From contig JADGQN010000043.1 of assembly GCA_017881765.1 (NCBI GenBank), positions 1 to 18,277 of the forward strand: a stretch of 18,277 nucleotides of DNA. Reading direction: 5' to 3'. The notes under the pieces were generated by a model. It was not told where the DNA came from. It worked only from the letters and a program-made list of their open reading frames with translations, and ran no database searches. Source of the stretch: Syntrophobacterales bacterium (GTDB lineage Bacteria; Desulfobacterota; Syntrophorhabdia; Syntrophorhabdales; WCHB1-27). A program made the position numbers and the translations under genes. Of the stretch, positions 6,574 through 14,807 are shown piece after piece (within the stretch, counting starts at the first letter, position 1; each line of letters begins with the position of its first letter).

Positions 6574-7245
6574 ATGAACGGAGAAGTCTTTGATGCAAAG
6601 TATCGCAAACGTCTTGAGAGCATTTCCACAACAAATCTGTCGGACGCACTCGACCAGGCCGGAGTGAGGGGGGCTGTAATCGGCATCCGCCCCCTCTTCG
6701 GTATGCCCAAGGTGGTGGGCAGGGCTGTCACGATCAAGATCACGGCGGCAGGCATGATGAAATCGAAGAGACATCTCGGGATCGATGCAATCGCCGTCTC
6801 CTCCCCGGGGGACGTGATCGCCATCGACAATCGCGGTGATACTTACAATAATTGCTGGGGAGAGATCCTCTCCTGCGCGGCACAGCAGAAGGGCGTGTCG
6901 GGCGTCCTCATAGACGGAGCTGCCCGGGATGTCGATTTTTGCCAGGAGATCGGATTCCCTGTCTTCGCGCGGGGCGTAGTGCCGATCACCGCGCGCGGGA
7001 GAATCATGCAGGAGGACTTCAACTGTCCCATCCGGCTCGGGGACGTGCAGGTAAGGCCGGGCGATATTCTGGTAGGCGATGTGAACGGTGTCGTGGTAAT
7101 CCCCGAGGAGAAGGTGGATGAGGTGCTTTCCGCGGCGGAGGCGATCCTGGAGAAAGAGGAGCAGATGAAGGCGGACATCCTTGCGGGTATGGACATTCTC
7201 GAGGTTGACAGTAAATACAATTACGAACAGATGCTCAAAAAATAA
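6574..7245 (+). CDS. RraA/HMG-aldolase family protein (copy 1)
   Basis: A 223-residue member of the RraA-like fold family. The family includes 4-hydroxy-4-methyl-2-oxoglutarate/4-carboxy-4-hydroxy-2-oxoadipate aldolases and oxaloacetate decarboxylases as well as the RNase E inhibitor RraA; older annotation calls them dimethylmenaquinone methyltransferase-like. Visible motifs are TTNLSDALDQAG at about residues 19-30, PGDVIAIDN at 78-86, WGEILSCAA at 95-103, and DGAARD at 114-119, where Arg118 and Asp119 match the substrate- and Mg-binding pair of the aldolases. The C-terminal RPGDILVGDVNGVVVIP is also typical. In a catabolic operon an aldolase or decarboxylase role is far more likely than RNase E control. 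A GGAAGGA ribosome site precedes the ATG. Confidence 0.9.
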   Translation: MNGEVFDAKYRKRLESISTTNLSDALDQAGVRGAVIGIRPLFGMPKVVGRAVTIKITAAGMMKSKRHLGIDAIAVSSPGDVIAIDNRGDTYNNCWGEILSCAAQQKGVSGVLIDGAARDVDFCQEIGFPVFARGVVPITARGRIMQEDFNCPIRLGDVQVRPGDILVGDVNGVVVIPEEKVDEVLSAAEAILEKEEQMKADILAGMDILEVDSKYNYEQMLKK

Positions 7246-7254
7246 GGGTGGACT

Positions 7255-7920
7255 ATGGAAATTCCGCGGCCGGACAAGAAAATAATCGATCAATTCATGT
7301 CGCTTTCCACTGCTACAATCTCCGATGCCTTGGACCGCTTCGGCATCAGGGGAGGATGTGAAGGCATCCTGCCCGTCGTGCCCGGGGCGAAGATGGCTGG
7401 ACCGGCCGTCACCCTCCGGTACGTGCCCGTGGGGCAGCTCAAAGGGACGGTCGGCGACTATATCGATGACGTGCTGGCCGGGGACGTCATTGTCCTCGAC
7501 AATAACGGTCGGACGGACTGCACGGTCTGGGGCGATATTCTCACCATGGTAGCCAAACGAAAAGGGGTCAGTGGAACCGTGATTGATGGAGTCTGCCGTG
7601 ACGTCCCCTATATTCTGAAGGAACAGTATCCGATCTTTACCAGGAGCCGCTTCATGATGACCGGGAAGGACCGGGTCATGGTGGATGCCATGAACGTGAC
7701 TGTCTCGATCGGAAAGACGCAGGTGAGGCCCGGGGATATCATGATCGGGGACGACACCGGGGTTGTGGTCGTTCCAGGTGAAAGGGCTGCTGAGGTACTG
7801 GTAGTGGCTCTGGAGATCGAAAGAGCTGAAAACGAGATCGAGGAGGCTGTACGCAGCGGCCTTTCTCTGCGAGAGGCGAGAGTGAAATTCAGCTACCACT
7901 CCCTTCAAACGAAAAAATAA
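7255..7920 (+). CDS. RraA/HMG-aldolase family protein (copy 2)
   Basis: A 221-residue protein clearly paralogous to the previous gene, which ends only 9 bases upstream. The same motifs appear: STATISDALDRFGIRG at about 18-33, AGDVIVLDN at 75-83, WGDILTMVA at 92-100, and DGVCRDVPY at 111-119 with Arg115 and Asp116 as the catalytic/metal pair. RPGDIMIGDDTGVVVVP closes the core. It keeps both the SDAL and RD signatures, so it should be catalytically competent for retro-aldol or decarboxylation of a 2-oxo (hydroxy)acid. The two adjacent copies may form a hetero-oligomer (family members are trimers or hexamers) or act on successive intermediates; sequence alone does not decide. Confidence 0.9.
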   Translation: MEIPRPDKKIIDQFMSLSTATISDALDRFGIRGGCEGILPVVPGAKMAGPAVTLRYVPVGQLKGTVGDYIDDVLAGDVIVLDNNGRTDCTVWGDILTMVAKRKGVSGTVIDGVCRDVPYILKEQYPIFTRSRFMMTGKDRVMVDAMNVTVSIGKTQVRPGDIMIGDDTGVVVVPGERAAEVLVVALEIERAENEIEEAVRSGLSLREARVKFSYHSLQTKK

Positions 7921-7948
7921 ATGCAAGACTGACGCCTGTGGGGATTTT

Positions 7949-9394
7949 ATGCAGAACGTTGTTATGAAAGCAGATGTTGAGAGTTTGATCGACTGCTTCA
8001 GCCCGGATCCGACGAAGCCTTACACCATGAGCGAGCTGATCCGGATGGCCGAGGAGCGGAATGCACCATTGAGTCACCTTGTCGTCGCTCAGGCAATGGC
8101 CGCTGAGAAGCTCAGCTACGAAGAGATACTCAACGCGGTCATGGATGCCTTCCGGCATAACCTGAGTGCCTGCGAACTCGGTCTGGGAGAAGGCAAGAGC
8201 TTTCTGCTGGGCAGGGTGGCCTCTGACATTGCCCGCGAGAACAGCCGGGGACCGGCCCTGATCGAGGACGAGTTGGTCAACCGGGCCATGACCTATACCC
8301 TTGCTACGGAGGTCGGCAATCACGAGGTAGGCCTGCGCCCCTGCGCCGGCACAGGCGATTCATGCCCCTACACGGGTCTCATGCGCTCCCTTCTCGAAAA
8401 TCCTTACCCCTGGGAGCGCGTTGCCCAGGCCACGGCCCTGATGCTGAAAATCGGCAGTATCTTCAGGGCGGGGAAGGAGACGACGGGGTGCAATATGGAA
8501 GGATTGGGAGCGGGTGCTGCTGTCACCGCTGCCGTTCTCACGGAATTGAGGGGCGGGACGCCTTCCCAGGTCGGGAAGGCGATGGTTCTGGCCCTCTCAC
8601 CGACGATTGCGGTGCCCTGCACGCCACGGGTGATGGTCCCGGGACTTTGCGCGATGCACATAAGCGGCGCAATCCTTCTGGGCAACCAGGCCGCAAACCT
8701 TGTCCTCAAGACGTCGCTCCCGATGCCCGTGGATGTGGATGTGATGCTGGCAATGGCCACCCGGATTCACAAGGAAGCGGCGCCGGCCATCACACCTATC
8801 AACATCCGCTATCTGCGTCCTTTCTTCGAGACGGATGAGAATGTGGAACGACTCATCTCTCCCGAACTACTCAGTCAGGAGTCGCGCGAAAAAGAAGCCG
8901 TCCTTGAAGAGGCAAGAAACGAGGTGAGAGCCCTCGTGGCGCAGGCTGCTCCGCTCACCCGCACGCTCGGCGACGTCGTCTTCGGGGGCAGCAGCATGGC
9001 CGTCGGTTCGCCCACGAATATGGGCAGGATCTGCCACGAGATGGCGAAGGGGGAGATCACCGCGGTGCGCATAGAACTGACCACCGATCTCTTCTCCCGC
9101 CGGGCGATTAACGTACCGGGCATTCTGATGGGCGCGCTCTATGGCGCATCCACATCTGATATCGAGAGTTATCGCAAAGTGGTCCCCGATATACTCAAGC
9201 GGGGACTTCCGGTCAAGATCACCCAGATCATGGAACCGGAAGTCCAGCGCATCTGGCTTGAGACCAGGGAGGGGAGCTTCATGGTTAATTCCCTCAATCG
9301 AGGCGGAGGAAGATTGGCCATCATCGATGCGCTGCCTTCCCGGGAAGAGGCCCTCGCCGCGGCGAAGCGGCTTGGGATCGTTGTTGCCCAATGA
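7949..9394 (+). CDS. L-serine dehydratase alpha-like Fe-S lyase with an extra C-terminal domain
   Basis: A 481-residue protein whose residues about 25-285 follow the Fe-S L-serine dehydratase alpha-domain plan: an N-terminal helical part, then EVGNHEVGLRPCAGTGDSCP (121-140) in the place of the family's glycine-rich substrate loop, then TTGCNMEGLGAGAA (178-191) and VPCTPRVMVPGLC (222-234). Cys181, Cys224 and Cys234 are placed like the three cysteines that hold the [4Fe-4S] cluster in such dehydratases. The C-terminal part (about 340-480) contains GGSSMAVGSPTNMGR, which loosely resembles the GPSSSHTxG signature of the beta domain but lacks its Ser-His. It probably catalyses elimination of water or ammonia from a hydroxy or amino acid, not necessarily serine. 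The ribosome site is weak (GGGGA). No separate beta-subunit gene is nearby. Confidence 0.8.
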   Translation: MQNVVMKADVESLIDCFSPDPTKPYTMSELIRMAEERNAPLSHLVVAQAMAAEKLSYEEILNAVMDAFRHNLSACELGLGEGKSFLLGRVASDIARENSRGPALIEDELVNRAMTYTLATEVGNHEVGLRPCAGTGDSCPYTGLMRSLLENPYPWERVAQATALMLKIGSIFRAGKETTGCNMEGLGAGAAVTAAVLTELRGGTPSQVGKAMVLALSPTIAVPCTPRVMVPGLCAMHISGAILLGNQAANLVLKTSLPMPVDVDVMLAMATRIHKEAAPAITPINIRYLRPFFETDENVERLISPELLSQESREKEAVLEEARNEVRALVAQAAPLTRTLGDVVFGGSSMAVGSPTNMGRICHEMAKGEITAVRIELTTDLFSRRAINVPGILMGALYGASTSDIESYRKVVPDILKRGLPVKITQIMEPEVQRIWLETREGSFMVNSLNRGGGRLAIIDALPSREEALAAAKRLGIVVAQ

Positions 9395-9410
9395 CAGAGG
9401 GAGGAGATAT

Positions 9411-10085
9411 ATGGACGCCCACGTTCTGAAAAGCATTGTACGCCCACCCCAGAATTTGATCCGCCAGTTGGCGGCCTTCGATACGGCCACGGTTCACGAG
9501 GCATCCGGCGGTGCGGGCGCCCTTTCCAGTGATATTAAACCTGTCGACCCCTTGAGCCGCCTTTGCGGCCCGGCAGTTACCGTGTTCTGCCATCCCGGCG
9601 AGAATCTTATACTCCACAAGGCAATCTACGTTGCCGAGCCCGGAGATGTCCTCGTCGTTACGGTGGGTGGTTACGAGGAAGCAGGCCCGTGGGGTGAGAT
9701 CATGAGCTTTGCGGCTCAGGTGAGGGGTATCGCCGGGTTGGTTATGGACGGTTCGGTCCGTGATTCAAGGGCCATTATCGATATGCGGTTTCCCGTCTTT
9801 TCCAGGTCCCTCTGTATCAAGGGAACCACCAAAGATTCCCTGGGGCTGATCAATCATCCCATTATGATAGGCGGTGTGCCGGTACATCCGGGAGATCTGA
9901 TCCTGGGCGATGCGGATGGCGTTGTCGTGGTGGCGCGGGACGATCTCGCAAAGGTCCTCTCCGCTTGCACTGCTCGGACAGAGAAAGAGATAAAGATCAA
10001 AGAAGAGCTGAAAAAGGGGAAATCGACCCTCGAACTCTACGGGTTCGATAAATCCCTTGAGGCCAAGGGGCTGAAGGAGTCCTGA
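9411..10085 (+). CDS. RraA/HMG-aldolase family protein (copy 3, divergent)
   Basis: The protein has 224 residues counted from the ATG at 9411, chosen because GGGAGGAGA lies just upstream and MDAHVLK starts the homologous region; a longer frame from 9141 would overlap the previous gene extensively. It is the third member of the family in this cluster. DGSVRD at 113-118 keeps the Arg117-Asp118 pair and HPGDLILGDADGVVVVA is typical. The N-terminal SDAL motif of the other copies is replaced by TVHEASGGAGAL (27-38), so the active-site edge differs and a different substrate or a non-catalytic partner role is plausible. It follows the lyase gene by 16 bases. Confidence 0.9.
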   Translation: MDAHVLKSIVRPPQNLIRQLAAFDTATVHEASGGAGALSSDIKPVDPLSRLCGPAVTVFCHPGENLILHKAIYVAEPGDVLVVTVGGYEEAGPWGEIMSFAAQVRGIAGLVMDGSVRDSRAIIDMRFPVFSRSLCIKGTTKDSLGLINHPIMIGGVPVHPGDLILGDADGVVVVARDDLAKVLSACTARTEKEIKIKEELKKGKSTLELYGFDKSLEAKGLKES

Positions 10086-10114
10086 TTCATGATAACCCTT
10101 GGGGAAGGAGGAAT

Positions 10115-11761
10115 ATGGGGCCGCCGGGAATGAGAGAAATCGACTGCGACGTCCTGGTTGTGGGTGGCGGTGCAGCCGGAAGCCGTGCTGCCTATGAAGC
10201 CAAGCGAGCCCATCCGGAGCTGGAAGTACTGATGGTAGTCGCCGGCCATTTTGGATCAAGCGGCAGTACGAATCTGATCGCTTCAGAGAGTCTTGGCATA
10301 AACGCCCCTTTTAACTTTATTGGGGATGGCGACAGCCCCGACGTTTATTATGCGGACATGATAGAGACCGGGGCCGGCCTCAGTGATCCGGCTTTGTGCA
10401 GGGTCATCGCCGATGAGGCATGTGATCGCATTAATGAGCTGATCGGTCTCGGCTTGGAGTTTGACAGCGAGGGGGGCCGAACTGTCCAGCGCAAGCTGTC
10501 CGGCTGCACAAAGGCACGCTCTCTGACGTGCGGGGGTTCCACGGGCAGGGAGATTGTCAGGGTTCTGAAAGGGGGGATGAGCGAACTTGGTGTAACGGTC
10601 CGGGAACATGTTCGCGCCATTGATCTTGTGCAGGATGAGAAGGGGCGGGTGCAGGGGGCCATAGCACTGGCCGGCCCTGAGGCCATCCTTATCAGGGCCC
10701 GGGCTGTCATTCTTGCGAACGGAGGTGCGGGGAACATCTTCAGGCATAATGTCAATCCTCCCTCTCTTGAGGGAGATGGTTGGTCAATGGCCTTCCGGGC
10801 TGGCGCGCATCTGGTGAACATGGAGTTCTTCCAGGTGGGCCCGGCGGTCTTCAATGCGCCTCTCACGTTCATCATCCACAGCCACATGTGGAGACTCAGG
10901 CCGCGCCTGACAAATGCATCGGGCGAGGAATTCCTTGCCCGATACTGCCCGCCCGGTGTAACACCCGACGAGGTGCTTGACCTGAAGGCCATGTCCTACC
11001 CCTTCTCGGTCAGAACAAATGCCAAATACGTGGATATAGCGATCTTCAAAGAAGTAATGGAGGGCAGGGGGACATCTTCAGGAGCCGTCTATTTTGATGT
11101 CACCCATGTAGACCACGAGACCCTTCTGGCCCGCGCTCCCATCACGTACAACACGTTGAAGAAAGTCGGAATCGATCTGGCACGTGATCGCATTGAGGTC
11201 GGCCTTGCGGTTCAGAATTTCAATGGCGGTGTCTCCATCGACGTCAATGGCTTTACCGGGATTGATGGTCTTTACGCAGCGGGCGAGGTGTCAGGCGGTG
11301 TTCACGGCGCTGACAGGCCTGGTGGAAACAACCTGATCGACACACAGGTGTTTGGCTATCGGGCGGGAAGGGCTGCAGCGGGTCGCGCCGCGCAGGTAGA
11401 GAAGGTGGGGTTCTCAGCGGGGAAAGTGGAGCAGCTCGAGTTCCGGCCGCCTTCAGAGAATGATGTGACGGTGCTGCAGGAGAGTGCCAACATCTACTAC
11501 TCCAACCTCACCATTGTCCGGACGGGAAAGGGCCTTCAGGATGTACTCGATTTTGTCGATCGCAACGGGAGAACCACGAACGTGGTCGTCAAAAACCGGC
11601 TGACCATCGGGTCTATACTGGCTACAGCGGAATTGATCCGGGAGGAGAGCAGAGGCACACACTACCGGGAAGACTTTCCCGACAAGAACCCGGTCTGGGG
11701 AAAGAGAATAGCCATATCGCGGGGAGAGGGCGACACTCCCAAGGTAGAGATTATTCCTTAA
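10115..11761 (+). CDS. FAD-binding fumarate reductase/succinate dehydrogenase-like flavoprotein
   Basis: A 548-residue flavoprotein. The N-terminal dinucleotide-binding motif DVLVVGGGAAG covers residues 12-22. GVHGADRPGGNNLID (395-409) matches the FAD/substrate loop of the family and retains Arg401. In contrast, the catalytic QFHPT motif reads QVGPAV (240-245), and the HYxxGG motif reads NFNGGV (368-373), so both histidines that clamp fumarate or succinate are missing. The covalent-FAD histidine region is SGST (49-52) rather than SHT, indicating non-covalent FAD as in L-aspartate oxidase. It probably oxidises or reduces a different dicarboxylate-like acid. There is no signal peptide, so it is cytoplasmic. 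An excellent GGAAGGAGG ribosome site supports the ATG at 10115. Adenylylsulfate-reductase-like or aspartate-oxidase-like roles are alternatives. Confidence 0.87.
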   Translation: MGPPGMREIDCDVLVVGGGAAGSRAAYEAKRAHPELEVLMVVAGHFGSSGSTNLIASESLGINAPFNFIGDGDSPDVYYADMIETGAGLSDPALCRVIADEACDRINELIGLGLEFDSEGGRTVQRKLSGCTKARSLTCGGSTGREIVRVLKGGMSELGVTVREHVRAIDLVQDEKGRVQGAIALAGPEAILIRARAVILANGGAGNIFRHNVNPPSLEGDGWSMAFRAGAHLVNMEFFQVGPAVFNAPLTFIIHSHMWRLRPRLTNASGEEFLARYCPPGVTPDEVLDLKAMSYPFSVRTNAKYVDIAIFKEVMEGRGTSSGAVYFDVTHVDHETLLARAPITYNTLKKVGIDLARDRIEVGLAVQNFNGGVSIDVNGFTGIDGLYAAGEVSGGVHGADRPGGNNLIDTQVFGYRAGRAAAGRAAQVEKVGFSAGKVEQLEFRPPSENDVTVLQESANIYYSNLTIVRTGKGLQDVLDFVDRNGRTTNVVVKNRLTIGSILATAELIREESRGTHYREDFPDKNPVWGKRIAISRGEGDTPKVEIIP

Positions 11762-11803
11762 GGTTTATCATATGCCTGAAATATTTAATAAAGGAGGTCT
11801 TCC

Positions 11804-12781
11804 ATGCGAAGAGCAAAAAGCTGCCATTGGTTCATGATGATGACTGCGGCCGTATTCCTTGTTACCGTTTTTTTTAATGCAGGGGCATGGGCTCAGATCC
11901 GGAGGATATCGATTGGTACGGCGGATACGGGAGGCGTCTATTATATTTACGGCGGCGCGATTGCAAAGGTCGTGTCGGCCAATATACCCAACACGCAGGC
12001 AACGGCTGAAGTGACGCCCGGGGCCGTGGACAACGTGAAGATGCTGCAGAACAATTCCATTGACTTTGCCTTTACGAAGAGTGATGTTGCGTCGGAGGCG
12101 ATAAAGGGTGTGGGACCCTTTTCCGGTACGGGGAAAGTTCAGGTCCGGGCAATTGCCGTCCTCTATCCCGACATTGCCCATGTGGTTGTCACGCCCGGCA
12201 TCAATAAACTGGAGGATATGAAGGGGAAGCGGGTCTCCACAAGCGCGCCGGGGAGCGGCCATGAAATGGTGGCCCTCAAACTTCTTGAAGCAGCAGGGGT
12301 AAACCCGCTCAAGGATTTTAAGCGGGAGCGGATCAGCCTCAGCGAATCGGCAAACGCATATAAGGACAGGAAGATCGACGGCTTTTTCTTTGCTACCGGC
12401 CTGCCGGCAGCGTCCATGTTGGATTTAGGGGCAACCCCTGGCCTTACCTACAAAATAATGGATGTCCAATCCTACCTCCCCGCCATTATAAAGAAGCACG
12501 GCAATATCTATTACGAGACGGTGATTCCAAAGGGTACCTATAAGAATCTGGAGGCCGATGTCAAGACCATTGCGGTGCCCGTGGTCTTCGTCACCACCGA
12601 CACGATGGATGAGAAGCTGGTTTATGCAATAACGAAGACCCTCTTTGAAAAGAAGGCTGACCTTGTGGCAGTACACAAGGAGGCGAACAAGCTGACACTG
12701 AAGAGTGCCACGGCCCTCCCTGAAGTCCCCTTTCATCCCGGGGCCATCAAATATTACAAAGAGCAGGGAGTATTGAAATAG
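11804..12781 (+). CDS. TRAP transporter solute-binding protein, TAXI family
   Basis: A 325-residue periplasmic binding protein of a tripartite ATP-independent periplasmic transporter. The signal peptide spans residues 1-30 (basic MRRAK, hydrophobic core, cleavage after AWA). The mature start RISIGTADTGGVYYIYG is the typical TAXI opening, followed by NVKMLQNNSIDFAF at about 80-93 and the mid-protein MKGKRVSTSAPGSGHE. Such proteins capture organic acids or amino acids such as glutamate. It is encoded 42 bases after the flavoprotein and 54 before the matching permease, with a perfect AAGGAGG site. It fixes the direction of the system as uptake; the ligand is unknown. Confidence 0.95.
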   Translation: MRRAKSCHWFMMMTAAVFLVTVFFNAGAWAQIRRISIGTADTGGVYYIYGGAIAKVVSANIPNTQATAEVTPGAVDNVKMLQNNSIDFAFTKSDVASEAIKGVGPFSGTGKVQVRAIAVLYPDIAHVVVTPGINKLEDMKGKRVSTSAPGSGHEMVALKLLEAAGVNPLKDFKRERISLSESANAYKDRKIDGFFFATGLPAASMLDLGATPGLTYKIMDVQSYLPAIIKKHGNIYYETVIPKGTYKNLEADVKTIAVPVVFVTTDTMDEKLVYAITKTLFEKKADLVAVHKEANKLTLKSATALPEVPFHPGAIKYYKEQGVLK

Positions 12782-12835
12782 CGAACAGAGGCCCCAGGCC
12801 GGCGGCGGCCCGAATAATTCGAGGGAGGGGTTGCA

Positions 12836-14791
12836 GTGAGCGAATCGGAACACCTGGAAACTATATCGAGCGAGAAGGCGGAAGAAATCCTCGAGGAGTT
12901 CGAGGCTCCCACGCGCAAATTCAGCGGGATGATGTGGTACATCACCACGGGTCTTGCGGTTTTCTGCTCGCTCTTCGCTTTGTACGGGGCCTTCGGTTCG
13001 ATGATCACTCAGATCGCAAGATTTGTTCACGTGATGTTGATACTGATTCTGACCTTTCTCTACTTCCCTGCCGCCCGGTCATGGAAAAATCGCAGTATCG
13101 CCGTTGATGTCATCCTTGCCCTCTTGGTTTTTGTTACGTTTGCCTACCCCTTTGTCGATTTCGAATCGTTTATCTATCGTGTGGCCAACCCCGTGCCCCT
13201 GGACGTATTTTTCGGCGTTCTTGCCTGTATTCTCGTGCTGGAGGCCACCCGCCGTGCCACAGGGGCAGCCCTCCCCATCCTGGTTATCGTCTGTGTTGCC
13301 TATGCCTACTGGGGATCTGTCCTGCCTGAGCCATGGGGACACCGTGGTTACACGATCACCCGCATCATTGCGCTCGAGTATATGACCTTGAACGGACTTT
13401 TTGGTACGCCGGTGGAAGTCTCCTCGACATTTATCATCCTTTTCACGATCTTCGGCGCTGTTCTGGAGATTTCGGGCGCCGGGCAGTTCTTCGTGGACTT
13501 CGCCCTTGGTTGTATGGGAAAAAGCCGCGCAGGCGCCGGTAGGGCCGTCACCCTGGCCTCCTTTCTCCTGGGGACCGTGTCTGGAAGCGGTGCGGCGACA
13601 ACGGTAACCCTCGGCTCCGTGGCGTGGCCTTTGTTGAAACGTTCAGGGTACGACAGAGATTCTGCCGGAGGGCTTTTGGCGGCCGGTGGAATCGGGGCCA
13701 TCCTTTCACCGCCTGTCCTTGGGGCCGCCTCTTTTCTGATTGCGGAAATCCTGAAGATTTCTTACCTCCAGGTTCTGATCATGGCCTCCATCCCCACCAT
13801 ACTCTATTATGCCTCGATCCTCTTTATGGTTCAGGGCGATGCCCGGCGCTTCGGCCTGAGGCATGTATCATTGGGAAAGATCGATGTCTTAGCCCTTACG
13901 CGGCAGTACTGGTTCCATTTTGCCTCTCTGGTAACGATCGTCATATTCATGGCCCTTGGATTCTCGGGCATTACCGCGGTTTTCTACAGCATCCTTATTG
14001 CCATAGGAACAAGCTTCCTCAACAGGAAATCAGCCCTCTATCCACGCAGGCTCATCGAAGCGCTGGCAGCAGGCACCAAACAGGTGCTCAGCGTTGCCGC
14101 TACCTGCGCCTGCGCCGGCCTTATCGTCGGCGTCATCAACCTGACCGGCATAGGCTTGAAGTTCTCCGGCATCATCATCGACATCGCCGCCGGGAACCTA
14201 TATTTCACCCTTATTCTCACCGCCTTAATCCTTTTGATTCTGGGGCTCGCTCTCCCCATTACCGCTTCCTACATTATTGCCGCCGTCATGACAGCTCCGG
14301 CATTGGTCAAACTGGGTGTTCCCGAGGCGGCTGCTCACATGTTCATCTTTTACTACGCGGTCTTGTCGGAAGTATCCCCTCCCACAGCTCTCTCTCCCTT
14401 TGCCGCCGCTGCCATTACAGGAGGGAATCCGTTCAAGACGACCATGCTGGCATGGAAGTATACACTCCCGGCATTCATCGTACCCTTCATGTTTACCGCC
14501 TCTCCGGACGGGATCGGGTTGCTCCTGCAGGGCCCGCTATTGAATATAATAGTGGTTACTCTCACGGCCCTGGCCGGTGTCTGGGCCCTTTCGGGCTGCG
14601 TGGGCGGCTATTTGATTATGCCAGTTGGCGCATTTGAACGAGTGGTCCTCGGTATTTCCGGCCTTCTGCTCTTTTATGCCGGCACATTTCAAGACCTTGC
14701 GGGAGCTGCGCTCCTTGCCGTAATCGTTGTCATTCAAATCGTTAAAAAACGGGGCGAGCAGAGGGCTTCAGCGGGCGAACCGGATGTGTGA
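12836..14791 (+). CDS. TRAP transporter fused permease (4TM + 12TM)
   Basis: A 651-residue inner-membrane protein fusing the small (DctQ-like) and large (DctM-like) TRAP subunits, as is usual for TAXI systems. After a charged cytoplasmic N-terminus (1-32), at least fourteen hydrophobic spans follow. The large-subunit signature GTVSGSGAATTVTLGSVAWP lies near residues 244-263, with a second glycine/proline-rich re-entrant-type region (LALPITASYIIAAVMTAPAL) near 476-495. Transport is driven by an ion gradient (Na+ or H+), not ATP. The start is GTG at 12836, supported by GGGAGGGG five bases upstream. It forms a complete importer with the preceding TAXI protein. Confidence 0.95.
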   Translation: MSESEHLETISSEKAEEILEEFEAPTRKFSGMMWYITTGLAVFCSLFALYGAFGSMITQIARFVHVMLILILTFLYFPAARSWKNRSIAVDVILALLVFVTFAYPFVDFESFIYRVANPVPLDVFFGVLACILVLEATRRATGAALPILVIVCVAYAYWGSVLPEPWGHRGYTITRIIALEYMTLNGLFGTPVEVSSTFIILFTIFGAVLEISGAGQFFVDFALGCMGKSRAGAGRAVTLASFLLGTVSGSGAATTVTLGSVAWPLLKRSGYDRDSAGGLLAAGGIGAILSPPVLGAASFLIAEILKISYLQVLIMASIPTILYYASILFMVQGDARRFGLRHVSLGKIDVLALTRQYWFHFASLVTIVIFMALGFSGITAVFYSILIAIGTSFLNRKSALYPRRLIEALAAGTKQVLSVAATCACAGLIVGVINLTGIGLKFSGIIIDIAAGNLYFTLILTALILLILGLALPITASYIIAAVMTAPALVKLGVPEAAAHMFIFYYAVLSEVSPPTALSPFAAAAITGGNPFKTTMLAWKYTLPAFIVPFMFTASPDGIGLLLQGPLLNIIVVTLTALAGVWALSGCVGGYLIMPVGAFERVVLGISGLLLFYAGTFQDLAGAALLAVIVVIQIVKKRGEQRASAGEPDV

Positions 14792-14807
14792 GAAGAGGGC
14801 TTGATCG

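Noticed and set aside
6100..7926. A 608-codon open frame on the minus strand
   Set aside because: It lies exactly opposite the end of the preA-like gene and both RraA genes, has a His/Asp/Arg-rich composition with no recognisable domain, and is explained by GC-biased codon use of the real plus-strand genes.
9141..9410. N-terminal extension of the third RraA-type protein
   Set aside because: This stretch overlaps the lyase gene in a different frame; the strong ribosome site and homologous start support 9411.
13624..14637. A 337-codon plus-strand open frame inside the TRAP permease gene
   Set aside because: Its translation is rich in Arg, His, Cys and Ser with no motifs, while the overlapping frame gives a clear transporter; it is an out-of-frame shadow.
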